A DNA stretch of 64,000 bases, taken from contig NZ_FTNI01000016.1 of NCBI RefSeq assembly GCF_900156315.1, positions 1 through 64,000 of the forward strand, read 5' to 3'. Shown here piece after piece: positions 33,698-41,985 of this stretch; within the stretch, counting starts at the first letter, position 1, and each line of letters begins with the position of its first letter. Source of the DNA: Microbispora rosea. GTDB lineage: Bacteria > Actinomycetota > Actinomycetes > Streptosporangiales > Streptosporangiaceae. The notes beneath the pieces were generated by a model. The model worked only from the letters and a program-made list of their open reading frames with translations, searched no databases and had not been told where the DNA came from. The translations under genes and the position numbers were made by a program.

Positions 33698-35137
33698 GTG
33701 CCGCGCACGACGATCCACCTCCACGACACCGCGGACGGGCTCCGCCCTGCAGTAGAAGCAGGGTTCGCTCGGATCCGCAGCGAGTTCGACCTGCCGGACG
33801 GCTTCCCCGCCCCCGTACGGGAGGAGGCCGAGCGGGCCGCGGCGGCCCCCGCCGTACCGCGGGAGGACCGGACCGACCTGCCGCTGGTAACCATCGACCC
33901 GCCCGGCTCGATGGACCTCGACCAGGCGTTGTGCATCGAGCGGCGCGGGACGGGCTACCGCGTGTGGTACGCGATCGCCGACGTCGCGGCGTTCGTCCGG
34001 CCCGGCGGTGCGATCGACGCCGAGGCGCGGGTCCGCGCCGAGACCGTCTACATGGCCGACGGACGGGTGCCGCTGCACCCGCCCGTCCTGTCGGAGGGCG
34101 CGGCCAGCCTGCTGCCCGGGCAGACCCGCCCGGCGGCCCTGTGGCGGCTCGACCTCGGGTCCGACGGAGAGATCGAGGCGGCGGACCTGCGCCGCGCGCT
34201 GGTGCGCAGCCGGGAACGGCTCGACTACGAGACGGTCCAGGCCGCCGTGGACACCGGCCGTGCGGAGGGGACGCTCGCGCTGCTCGCCGAGGTCGGGCCG
34301 CTGCGGCTGGAACGGGAGCGGGCCAGGGGCGGGCTGTCGCTGCCGACCCCCGAGCAGCAGGTGGTCCCCGACGGAGACGGCGGCTACCGGGTGGAGTTCC
34401 GCACCAACCACCCCACTGAGGCGTGGAACGCCCAGATCTCGCTGCTCACCGGTATGGCGGCCGCCCGGATGATGCTGGACGCCGGCGTCGGCGTGCTCCG
34501 GACCCTGCCCGAGGCGGGCCCGCAGGACGTCGGCAAGGTCCGCAGGGTCGCCGCCGCGCTCGGCGTGCCCTGGCCCGACGGCACGTCGTACGCCGAGGTC
34601 GTGCACGGGCTCGACCCGAAGATCCCCGGCCATGCCGCCTTCCTGCACGAGTCGACGGTGCTGCTGCGCGGCGCGGCCTACGTCGCGTTCGACGGCACGC
34701 CGCCCGGCCAGGCGCTGCACGCCGCCCTGGGGGCGCCGTACGCGCACGTCACCGCGCCGCTGCGGCGGCTGGTCGACCGGTTCGGCACCGAGGTCTGCTT
34801 GGCCGTGGCCGCGGGCCGCCAGGTCGCCGAGGAGGTCGCGGCGGCGCTACCCGGCCTGCCGGAGCAGATGGCCGCGGGCGGCAGGCGGGCCGGCACGGTG
34901 GAGCGTGCCTGCGTGGACCTGGTCGAGGCGACCGTGCTGCAGCCCAGGATCGGCGAGGTCTTCGAGGCGGTCGTCGTCGACGTCGCCGACGGAAAGCCGG
35001 GCGGGCAGGTGCAGGTCACCGAGCCCGCCGTCATCGCCCGCTGCGACGGCGACCGCCTGCCGCTCGGCGAGCGCGTCCCCGTACGGCTCACGCGCGCCGA
35101 CCCCGCCACCCGCGAGGTCCGCTTCACCGCCGTGTGA
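33698..35137 (+). CDS. RNB-domain ribonuclease (RNase II/R family)
   Basis: The 479-residue 3'-5' exoribonuclease is a compact actinobacterial form: the RNB catalytic domain is complete but the N-terminal cold-shock domains of RNase R are missing. The catalytic Asp cluster is in LVTIDPPGSMDLDQALCIER, followed by VWYAIADVAAFV, AETVYMADGRVPLHPPVLSEGA (cited as VPLHPPVLSEGAASLLPG) and YAHVTAPLRRLVDRFGTEVC. A short S1-like C-terminal part follows (FEAVVVDVADGKPGGQVQV). GTG 33698 sits six bases after TAGGTT. The ORF ends 39 bp from the convergent hydratase gene. Confidence 0.92.
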   Translation: MPRTTIHLHDTADGLRPAVEAGFARIRSEFDLPDGFPAPVREEAERAAAAPAVPREDRTDLPLVTIDPPGSMDLDQALCIERRGTGYRVWYAIADVAAFVRPGGAIDAEARVRAETVYMADGRVPLHPPVLSEGAASLLPGQTRPAALWRLDLGSDGEIEAADLRRALVRSRERLDYETVQAAVDTGRAEGTLALLAEVGPLRLERERARGGLSLPTPEQQVVPDGDGGYRVEFRTNHPTEAWNAQISLLTGMAAARMMLDAGVGVLRTLPEAGPQDVGKVRRVAAALGVPWPDGTSYAEVVHGLDPKIPGHAAFLHESTVLLRGAAYVAFDGTPPGQALHAALGAPYAHVTAPLRRLVDRFGTEVCLAVAAGRQVAEEVAAALPGLPEQMAAGGRRAGTVERACVDLVEATVLQPRIGEVFEAVVVDVADGKPGGQVQVTEPAVIARCDGDRLPLGERVPVRLTRADPATREVRFTAV

Positions 35138-35176
35138 CCTGTCCAGCAGCGGCGAGCAAGGCCGCACCGGCCGCGC

Positions 35177-35754
35177 TCAGCGGCCCGCCGCGGCCAGCAA
35201 CTGGTGGGCGTACGCCTCCCGCAGGTCCTCGACGATCCGCCGCTGCCACGACCGCCGGACGACCGCCCGGGTGAGCCGCCGGGCGGCCCTGGGCGTCGCG
35301 GCGACGGCCGCCGCGATCTCCCAGGCACGGGCCATGAGCCGGTCGCGCGGCAGCACTTCGTTGACCAGCCCCCACCGCAGCGCCGTCTCGGCGTCGATCC
35401 GCTCTCCCGTGTACGCCAGATAGGCGGCCCGCTTGGCGCCGAGCAGCTCCCGCAGGACGAGGTGCATGCCGTCGCCCGGGACCGATCCCGCGGCGAAGTT
35501 GCCGTCGCCGATCAGGGTGTCGTCGGCGCACAGGGTGATGTCGCACATCAGGGCCAGCTCCTGGCGCGGTCCCGGCCCGTTCAGCACTCCGATCACGGGG
35601 ATGTCGACGTCGAAGGCGAGCCGCTCCAGCGGTTTGACGCCGTCGGAGTACTGCTCGTACAGGACGTCCGCCGGCCAGTCGGAGACGGGCTCGGCGAAGG
35701 AGCGGGGTCGAATCCGCCGAGACGGCGGTCACGGTCGTCCAGGATCTCGCTCAC
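35177..35754 (-). pseudogene. Enoyl-CoA hydratase/isomerase family gene with a one-base frameshift
   Basis: The C-terminal part (VIGVLNGPGPRQELALMCDITL, then YTGERIDAETALRWGLVNEV) is a crotonase-fold domain in one frame. The N-terminus begins at GTG 35754 (MSEILDDRDRRLGGFDPAP) in another. The frames join if one base is restored near 35696-35705 (plus-strand text gaaggagcgg): this gives DPAP-FAEPVSDWPADVLYEQY-SDGVKPLERLAFDVDIP leading directly into VIGVLNGPG. The restored protein is about 192 residues, shorter than the usual 250-270. Either a recent deletion has inactivated the gene or the assembly lost a base. Several members of this family lack a strict catalytic Glu pair, so no reaction is assigned. 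It lies 35 bp downstream of helY's stop... on the same strand, after the helY gene is read towards it. Confidence 0.75.
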
Positions 35755-35789
35755 GATGGTCCCTTTCCCAGCGCCGGACGCTTCCGGGA

Positions 35790-38507
35790 TCAGTTGACGG
35801 AGGAGTAGGCGACGACCCCGCGGCGCATGGCGTCGATGGCTTTGAGGGCGTTCTCGGCGACCTTGCTCCCCTTGGGCGCGGCGTCCCTGAGCTGGCCGAG
35901 CAGGTCGAGCAGCTGCTTGACCCAGCGGACGAAGTCGCCCGCCGCGAGATCGCAGTCGGTCAGCACGGCGTCGAGGCTGTGGCCCTTGGCCCAGCGGAAG
36001 GCCGCCCAGGCGAAGCCCACGTCGGGCTCGCGGACGAACGACAGGCCGTGGTCCTCCTCGATGCCCTCCAGCTCGCCCCACAGCCGCACCATCTCCCCGA
36101 GGGCGTCGCGCGTGGCCCCGGCCGGGATCTTCGGGCTGCGGACGTCGTCGGCCTGCCGCGACTCGTACACCAGCGACGACACGCACGCGGCCAGCTCGGC
36201 GGGGTCGAGGCGGTTCCACACGCCCGCCCGCAGGCACTCGGCCGTGAGCAGGTCCAGCTCGGTGTAGAGCGAGGCGAGCCGGCGACCCTGCTCCGTGACG
36301 GTCTCGCCGTTCAGGTAGCCGAGCTGGTCGAGCACGCCGCAGACCCGGTCGAAGGTCCGGGCGATGACGTGGGAGCGCCCCTCGACCCGGCGGCGCAGCC
36401 CATCGGTCTCCCTGAGCAGCTTGTGGTAGCGCTCGGCCCAGCGTGCGTGGTCCTCGCGCTCGTCGCAGCCGTGGCAGGGGTGCTGGCGCAGCTCCCGCCG
36501 CAGGCGCGTGACCTCCTCGTCCTCCTGGGCGTGGTCGCGCGCCCGCGGCGGCTTGCCGAGGTCGCGGTCGCCCAGCTTCGCGTGCACGGTCGAGACGAGG
36601 TTGGCCCGCTCCTTCGGCGAGCGCGGATTGAAGCCCTTCGGGATCCTGATCTTGTCGACCGGCTCGACCGGCACCGGGAAGTCCGACGCCGACAGGCGCT
36701 TGACCTGCTTGCCGATCGTCAGCACGAGCGGCGAGGGACCGTCGTGCCCCCGGCCGTTCACACCGGGGTCGAGCACGACCGCGATGCCCGCGCGGCGCCC
36801 GCCGGGCACCCGGATCACGTCGCCGGGCTTGAGCACCTCCAGCGACTGCACGGCCTGGGCGCGGCGGGCCGCCCCCCGCTGGCGCGACAGCTCGGCCTCG
36901 CGGTCCGATAGCCGCCTGCGCATCGCGGCGTACTCCTCGAAGTCGCCGAGGTGGCAGGTCATGGCCTCGGCGTAGCCCTCAAGAGCCTGCTCCGCCTTGC
37001 GGAGCTGACGGGCCAGCCCGACCACGGCCCGGTCGGCCTGGAACTGGGCGAAGGAGTCCTCCAGCAGGGTCCGCGCCCGCTCCCTGCCGACCTGCCCGAC
37101 GAGGTTGACCGCCATGTTGTACGACGGCTTGAAGCTGGAGCGCAGCGGATAGGTGCGGGTGCCGGCGAGACCTGCGACGGCGAGCGGGTCCATCCCCGGC
37201 TGCCAGACCACGACGGCGTGGCCCTCGATGTCGATGCCGCGCCGCCCGGCCCGCCCGGTGAGCTGGGTGTACTCCCCCGGGGTCAGGTCGGCGTGGGTCT
37301 CGCCGTTCCACTTGTCGAGCTTCTCGATCACCACGGACCTGGCCGGCATGTTGATGCCGAGCGCCAGCGTCTCGGTCGCGAAGACCGCCTTCACCAGTCC
37401 CTTGGTGAACAGCTCCTCCACGACCTCCTTGAACGCGGGGAGCATGCCCGCGTGGTGGGCGGCCAGGCCGCGCTCCAGGCAGTCGCGCCACTCCAGGTAG
37501 CCGAGCACCGCGAGGTCCTCGTCGGGCAGGTGCGCGGTGCGCTCGTCCACGATCTGGCGGATCTCGTGGCTTTCGGCCTCCGTGGTGAGGCGCAGCCCCG
37601 AGTAGAGGCACTGCATGACGGCGGCGTCGCAGCCGTTTCTGGAGAAGATGAAGGTGATCGCCGGCAGCAGGCCCTCGGCGTCGAGCTTCTCGATCACGTC
37701 CGACCGGCTCGGGGTCGTGCCCCGGCCGGGCCGCGAGTAGCCCCGCCTGCCCCTGGCCTGGGCCAGCCGCATCTCGTCGCGGGAGATCCGCATGAGCGAC
37801 GGGTTGACCCGCAGGGTGCCGTCGCCCTCGTCGACGAACAGGTCGAACATCTTGTTGCCGACCAGCATGTGCTGCCACAGCGGGACCGGCCGGTGCTCGT
37901 CCACGATGACCGTGGTGTCGCCGCGCACCTCGCCCAGCCACTCGCCGAACTCCTCGGCGTTGCTGACCGTGGCCGACAGCGCCACCACCCGCACCGACTC
38001 CGGCAGGTGGATGATGACCTCTTCCCAGACCGCGCCCCGGAACCGGTCGGCCAGGTAGTGGACCTCGTCCATCACCACGTACGCGAGGCCGGTCAGCGTG
38101 TTCGATCCCGCGTACAGCATGTTGCGCAGGACCTCGGTGGTCATGACCACGATCGGGGCCTCGCCGTTGACGCTGTTGTCGCCGGTCAGCAGGCCGACCT
38201 TGCCCGCGCCGTAGCGCCGGGCCAGGTCGTTGTACTTCTGGTTGGACAACGCCTTGATCGGCGTCGTGTAGAAGCATTTGCGGCCCTGTTCCAGCGCCAG
38301 GTGGACGGCGAACTCCCCCACCACCGTCTTGCCCGACCCCGTCGGCGCGGCCACCAGCACGCCGTCCCCGGCCTCCAGCGCCTGACAGGCGTCGATCTGG
38401 AACTCGTCGAGCTCGAAGTCGTATAGTTCGCGGAACGAGGCGAGAGCGGGTCCGGCGCCGGACTGCCCCTCACGGAAGGCGGCATAGCGTTCCGCTGGCG
38501 TACTCAT
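35790..38507 (-). CDS. helY: Ski2/Mtr4-like DEAD/DEAH-box helicase
   Basis: This 905-residue SF2 helicase of the Ski2/Mtr4 group is orthologous in position to mycobacterial helY beside tatC/tatA and pafABC. Walker A is APTGSGKT (residues 54-61), motif II is DEVH in VVMDEVHYLADR, motif III is SAT, and motif VI is QLTGRAGRRGID. The C-terminal half includes a winged-helix/DSHCT region ending FVRWVKQLLDLLGQLRDAAP. A CHGC motif (HPCHGCDEREDHARW) near residue 660 resembles the Cys pair of bacterial family members. Its role is probably RNA processing or decay, which would fit the nearby RNB nuclease; this is inference. ATG 38507 lies seven bases after TAGGGT with no Shine-Dalgarno. Confidence 0.93.
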   Translation of the reverse strand: MSTPAERYAAFREGQSGAGPALASFRELYDFELDEFQIDACQALEAGDGVLVAAPTGSGKTVVGEFAVHLALEQGRKCFYTTPIKALSNQKYNDLARRYGAGKVGLLTGDNSVNGEAPIVVMTTEVLRNMLYAGSNTLTGLAYVVMDEVHYLADRFRGAVWEEVIIHLPESVRVVALSATVSNAEEFGEWLGEVRGDTTVIVDEHRPVPLWQHMLVGNKMFDLFVDEGDGTLRVNPSLMRISRDEMRLAQARGRRGYSRPGRGTTPSRSDVIEKLDAEGLLPAITFIFSRNGCDAAVMQCLYSGLRLTTEAESHEIRQIVDERTAHLPDEDLAVLGYLEWRDCLERGLAAHHAGMLPAFKEVVEELFTKGLVKAVFATETLALGINMPARSVVIEKLDKWNGETHADLTPGEYTQLTGRAGRRGIDIEGHAVVVWQPGMDPLAVAGLAGTRTYPLRSSFKPSYNMAVNLVGQVGRERARTLLEDSFAQFQADRAVVGLARQLRKAEQALEGYAEAMTCHLGDFEEYAAMRRRLSDREAELSRQRGAARRAQAVQSLEVLKPGDVIRVPGGRRAGIAVVLDPGVNGRGHDGPSPLVLTIGKQVKRLSASDFPVPVEPVDKIRIPKGFNPRSPKERANLVSTVHAKLGDRDLGKPPRARDHAQEDEEVTRLRRELRQHPCHGCDEREDHARWAERYHKLLRETDGLRRRVEGRSHVIARTFDRVCGVLDQLGYLNGETVTEQGRRLASLYTELDLLTAECLRAGVWNRLDPAELAACVSSLVYESRQADDVRSPKIPAGATRDALGEMVRLWGELEGIEEDHGLSFVREPDVGFAWAAFRWAKGHSLDAVLTDCDLAAGDFVRWVKQLLDLLGQLRDAAPKGSKVAENALKAIDAMRRGVVAYSSVN

Positions 38508-38514
38508 ACCGTCA

Positions 38515-38520
38515 ACCCTA
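38515..38520 (-). promoter_or_regulatory. -10 element TAGGGT of helY
   Basis: TAGGGT on the minus strand, seven bases before ATG 38507, fits a leaderless transcript. Confidence 0.5.
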
Positions 38521-38574
38521 CCGATAACGGGATTCCGGGCGTCCGTGATCGGTGTTCCTTCTGAGCGAACGTCT

Positions 38575-39486
38575 TTACGCCGTAGATCCCGGGACCAGGA
38601 CGCGTAACACTCCCGGCTCGACGGCGCAGGTCAGCGGGGCCGGACCGGCCCGCTCGCCGTCGGCGTACGCGACGACGTCCCCGTCCAGAGCCTCGATCTC
38701 GACGCGCCGGGCCCGCCGCAGGGTCACGGCGGGGTGCCCGGTGTGGCCGCCCCGGTAGACGTGGGGGAAGATGCGCAGGAACTCGCCCGTGGACAGCGCC
38801 CCGACCACGAGCACGTCGAGCAGGCCGTCGTCGGGCCGGGCGTCCGGGCAGACCCGCATCCCGGCGCCGTACGACCGGGTGTTGGCCACCGCCACGAGCA
38901 TCGCCTCGTGCTCGGCGGCCTCGCCGTCGAGGGTGATCCGGAACGCGATCGGGGTGAACGACCGCAACTCGCGCACGAGCGCGACCAGGTACTTCGCCAT
39001 ACCGGGCGGCCGGGTCATGGCGTTGGCCCGCTCGTTGACGCGGGAGTCGAACCCGCAGGCGAGGACGCCGGCGAACCATTCATCCGGCTCGTCACCGCCC
39101 GTGCCCAGTCTGGCGGCGTCGATCATCCGGCAGCCGCCCGCGGTCACGATGTCCGCGGCGGCGAGCGGATCCTTGCGTGGGATGCCGAGCGCGTCGGCGA
39201 TGTCGTTGCCGGTCCCGGCGGGCACGATCCCGAGCGGCACGGCCGTCCCGGCGACGGCCTGCACGGCCAGGTGGACCAGGCCGTCGCCGCCGAAGGCGAC
39301 GAGCGCGGCCGGCCCTGCGGCGACGGCCTCGCGGGCGCGGCCCAGGGCGTCCTCCGCCGAGGTCCCGACGATCACCGAGACCGGGCGGCCACCTGCCCGC
39401 AACCGCCGGAGCACCGGGTCGAGCAGGCGCAGCGTCCGGCCTCCGCGGGCGGCGGGGTTCACCAGGACGACGATCTCATCGGCCAC
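38575..39486 (-). CDS. Diacylglycerol kinase / lipid kinase family protein
   Basis: This 303-residue enzyme of the DAGK catalytic family (YegS/DgkB-like) phosphorylates diacylglycerol or a related lipid at the membrane face. Key motifs are the N-terminal VVLVNPAARGG, the nucleotide loop FGGDGLVHLAVQAVAGTAVP (Leu where most have Thr after GGDG), and GIVPAGTGNDIADALG. The C-terminal DVLVVGALSTGEFL region and DGDVVAYADGERAG follow. No transmembrane helix is present. GTG 39486 is six bases after TAGGTT. It lies between tatC and helY on the same strand. Confidence 0.9.
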   Translation of the reverse strand: MADEIVVLVNPAARGGRTLRLLDPVLRRLRAGGRPVSVIVGTSAEDALGRAREAVAAGPAALVAFGGDGLVHLAVQAVAGTAVPLGIVPAGTGNDIADALGIPRKDPLAAADIVTAGGCRMIDAARLGTGGDEPDEWFAGVLACGFDSRVNERANAMTRPPGMAKYLVALVRELRSFTPIAFRITLDGEAAEHEAMLVAVANTRSYGAGMRVCPDARPDDGLLDVLVVGALSTGEFLRIFPHVYRGGHTGHPAVTLRRARRVEIEALDGDVVAYADGERAGPAPLTCAVEPGVLRVLVPGSTA

Positions 39487-39492
39487 AGGGGG

Positions 39493-39498
39493 AACCTA
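39493..39498 (-). promoter_or_regulatory. -10 element TAGGTT of the diacylglycerol kinase gene
   Basis: TAGGTT on the minus strand is followed by six bases and GTG 39486. It is the same arrangement as at 33686. Confidence 0.55.
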
Positions 39499-39534
39499 CC
39501 GCCGCCCACCAGGTGACACCAGAGGGATGTTCGG

Positions 39535-40404
39535 TCAGTCCCTCACGTCGGCCGAGTCCGCCGCGCCCTCGGGGGCGGACGGCCCGTCGAGCTCCTCCTC
39601 GATGGCCCGCGCGTGCTCCGCGTCGGCGATGTCGCGCTTCTTGTCATGGAAGTACATGAACGCCATGGCGACGAAGAACAGCGCGACCATCGGAAGCGCC
39701 AGGGCCAGCATGGTGACGGGGTCCTGGCTCGGCGTCGCGACGGCCGCGAAGACGAACATCAGGAACACGACCATGCGGGTGTGCTTGGACACGGTCTTGA
39801 AGCGGAGCACCCCGAGCACGTTGAGGAACACCAGCAGCAACGGCATCAGGAAGGAAACGCCGAAGATGATCAGCATCGCGAGCGCGAAGCTGAGGTACTC
39901 GTTGATGCTCACCAGCGTCAGCGTGCCCTCGGGGGCGAAGCTCAGCAGCAGCGACAGGCCCTTGTCCATCGTGACGTAGGCGAGGGCCGAGCCCGCGGTG
40001 AACAGCGGGACCGAGAGCCCGAGGAACGCCATGGTGTAGCGGCGCTCGTTCTGGTACAGCCCGGGAGTCACGAACGCCCAGAGCTGGTAGATCCAGAACA
40101 CCGCCGAGACCACCACACCGAAGATCACGGCGACCTTGAGGTTGACGAAGAACGAGTCGAATACCCCGTTCACCACCAGCGTGCACTTGTCGCCGTTGAG
40201 CTGGTGGGACTGCGGCAGCCGGCAGTACGGCTGCTTGAGGAAGTTCCAGATGGGCTCGAAGTAGATGAACCCGACGGCGGTTCCGACGACCACCGCCAGG
40301 ATGGCCTTGATCAGCCGGTTGCGCAGCTCGCGGATGTGCTCCATGAGAGTCATCCGCCCGTCCTCCGCCGCGGCGGCGGGAGTCGACCGTTTCAGCAGGG
40401 CCAT
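39535..40404 (-). CDS. tatC: Sec-independent translocase subunit TatC
   Basis: This six-helix membrane protein (289 residues) recognises twin-arginine signal peptides and recruits TatA for folded-protein export. Signature segments are MTLMEHIRELRNRLIKA at the N-terminus, the first helix AILAVVVGTAVGFIYF, the periplasmic loop before FFVNLKVAVIFGVVVSAVFW, FVTPGLYQNERRY, and the C-terminal RMVVFLMFVFAAVATPSQDP. A charged tail (EEELDGPSAPEGAADSADVRD) follows the last helix. It lies 34 bp downstream of tatA, the standard arrangement next to pafABC in actinobacteria. No tatB is in the window. Confidence 0.96.
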   Translation of the reverse strand: MALLKRSTPAAAAEDGRMTLMEHIRELRNRLIKAILAVVVGTAVGFIYFEPIWNFLKQPYCRLPQSHQLNGDKCTLVVNGVFDSFFVNLKVAVIFGVVVSAVFWIYQLWAFVTPGLYQNERRYTMAFLGLSVPLFTAGSALAYVTMDKGLSLLLSFAPEGTLTLVSINEYLSFALAMLIIFGVSFLMPLLLVFLNVLGVLRFKTVSKHTRMVVFLMFVFAAVATPSQDPVTMLALALPMVALFFVAMAFMYFHDKKRDIADAEHARAIEEELDGPSAPEGAADSADVRD

Positions 40405-40438
40405 CTAGCTCGTCCTGAGATCAGTGGGGATGCGGCAC

Positions 40439-40762
40439 CTAGTTGGAGCGCTGCTCGTTCTGCGAGCTCACGGGCTGCTGGCTCTCACGCAGCTTCCGGT
40501 TCTCCTCCTCCAGGAGACGCAGCCGCTCCTCGACGGACGGGGTGGTGGGCGGGATCTGCGCCGCCGGCGGAGCGACGGGCTCGGCCTGCGCCTTGACCGT
40601 CTGCCGCGCCTCGTCCTCCTCGCTCATCTTGCTGGTTTCCTTCTTGAACATGCGCAGCGACTGCCCCAGGGCCTTCGCGGTGTCCGGGAGCTTCTTGGCG
40701 CCGAAGAGAAGGATCAGAACCAGGAGGATCAGAATCCATTCCATGGGTCCGAGGTTGGGCAT
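40439..40762 (-). CDS. tatA: Sec-independent translocase subunit TatA
   Basis: This 107-residue single-helix protein forms the Tat pore. An N-terminal transmembrane helix (WILILLVLILLFGAKKLPD) with the FGAKKLP hinge is followed by an amphipathic helix (ALGQSLRMFKKETSKM) and a long acidic, coiled tail (ERLRLLEEENRKLRES). ATG 40762 has AAGGACA seven bases upstream, after about 30 bases of leader with TAGTAC further up. It is followed by tatC. Confidence 0.95.
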   Translation of the reverse strand: MPNLGPMEWILILLVLILLFGAKKLPDTAKALGQSLRMFKKETSKMSEEDEARQTVKAQAEPVAPPAAQIPPTTPSVEERLRLLEEENRKLRESQQPVSSQNEQRSN

Positions 40763-40876
40763 GTCGTGTCCTTACCGCGAGGGCCGTGGGTACTACCCCC
40801 CGATCGTACGCGCCCCACAGGCCAAAGTTCACCTGTCCTCGGGCCTCAAAATCACATCAATCGTGGGCAAAGTCCT

Positions 40877-41020
40877 CTATTCGGGCACGCCGAGCCGCCC
40901 CTTGGCCCGCTTGACTTCCGCGTGCAGGTCCCGCGCCGCGGCGAGCACCCGGACGGCCGGCCAGACGAGGACGGCGAGCCCCGCCACGGTGACCGCGGCC
41001 AGGGCGAAGATCAAGGTCAT
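40877..41020 (-). CDS. Small single-helix membrane protein between pafC and tatA
   Basis: This 47-codon gene encodes MTLIFALAAVTVAGLAVLVW, then a basic helix (PAVRVLAAARDLHAEVKRAK) and the end GRLGVPE. The topology is one transmembrane helix followed by an amphipathic, positively charged cytoplasmic helix, which resembles a shortened TatA-like layout without the FG hinge. ATG 41020 has GGGGCGGG eight bases upstream and lies 14 bp behind pafC on the same strand. I believe small membrane proteins occur at this position in related genomes. The role is unknown; it could assist the Tat complex or simply fill the operon. Confidence 0.65.
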   Translation of the reverse strand: MTLIFALAAVTVAGLAVLVWPAVRVLAAARDLHAEVKRAKGRLGVPE

Positions 41021-41034
41021 GTCACCCGCCCCGG

Positions 41035-41985
41035 TCACACGGTCTCGTAGTTGGCCAGCGCCTGCTTGGCGGTGGCCGTGACCCGCTCGGCGAGGGACGC
41101 CGGCGACAGCACCCGGCCGCTGTCGCCCAGGCGGAGCGCGAGCCGCACCAGCCAGGACTGGTCGCGGGCCCGCAGGGAGACGCGCAGGCGCCCCTCACCG
41201 AGCTCGGCGACCTCCTCGCAGGGGTAGTACTCCGCCACCCAGCGGCCCGCCGGGGTCAGCTCCAGCTCCACCAGCTCGTCGCTGTCCGACGGCCGGAAGA
41301 CGCCCTTGGCGACGTCCATGGGCTCCGCCTCGGCCGGCGGATCGGCCGGAACGTCGAGGACCTCGACCTCGATGATCCGGTCGAGGCGGAACATGCGCAT
41401 CGCCTCGGCGCGGTAGCACCAGCCCTCCAGGTAGTGCCGACCGTCCACGAGCACGACCCGCAGCGGATCGACCTCCCTGGGGGTGATCTCGTCGCGCCCT
41501 GGCACGTAGTAGCGCAGCGACAGCCTGCGGCCCCTGCGAGCCGCGTCGGTGATGACGGCGTGGGCGTCCGGGGCCGCGCCGATCTCCACCTGGACCTGGC
41601 TGCTCACCGTGGCCGCGCCCTCGCCCGCCGCCTGCTCCAGCTTGGCGATGACCCGGCCGAGCACGTCGCGGCCCTGGAACTCGGGCAGCTCGTCGAGCAT
41701 GCGCAGCGCGACGAGCAGCGCGCTCGCCTCGTCCAGGCCGAGCTTGAGGGGCCGGGCGATCGCCTCGGCGTTGTCGATGAGGATCTCGCCGCCGTCCCAC
41801 GAGACGTCGATCAGGTCGCCCGGCGTGTGCCCGGGCAGGCCGCACATCCAGACGAGCTGGAGATCGTCGACGAGCTGCTTCTCCGACAGGCCGAACAACC
41901 GCGCCACCTCGGGCACCTGCGCGCCCGGGTGCGACATCAGGTACGGCACGAGCGCGAGCAGCCGCGGCAGCCGGTCCGAGCTCAC
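41035..41985 (-). CDS. pafC: WYL-domain transcription factor PafC
   Basis: This 316-residue partner of PafB is needed for the RecA-independent mycobacterial DNA-damage response; the name reflects its position next to pafA, not a role in pupylation. It has an N-terminal HTH-like part (PRLLALVPYLMSHPGAQVPE), a WYL domain (SLRYYVPGRDEITPREVDPL, then DGRHYLEGWCYRAEAMRMF) and a WCX C-terminal domain. The usual WYL triad is partly degenerate here. GTG 41985 overlaps the pafB stop by four bases, so both are translated together, as expected for a heterodimer. Confidence 0.95.
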   Translation of the reverse strand: MSSDRLPRLLALVPYLMSHPGAQVPEVARLFGLSEKQLVDDLQLVWMCGLPGHTPGDLIDVSWDGGEILIDNAEAIARPLKLGLDEASALLVALRMLDELPEFQGRDVLGRVIAKLEQAAGEGAATVSSQVQVEIGAAPDAHAVITDAARRGRRLSLRYYVPGRDEITPREVDPLRVVLVDGRHYLEGWCYRAEAMRMFRLDRIIEVEVLDVPADPPAEAEPMDVAKGVFRPSDSDELVELELTPAGRWVAEYYPCEEVAELGEGRLRVSLRARDQSWLVRLALRLGDSGRVLSPASLAERVTATAKQALANYETV

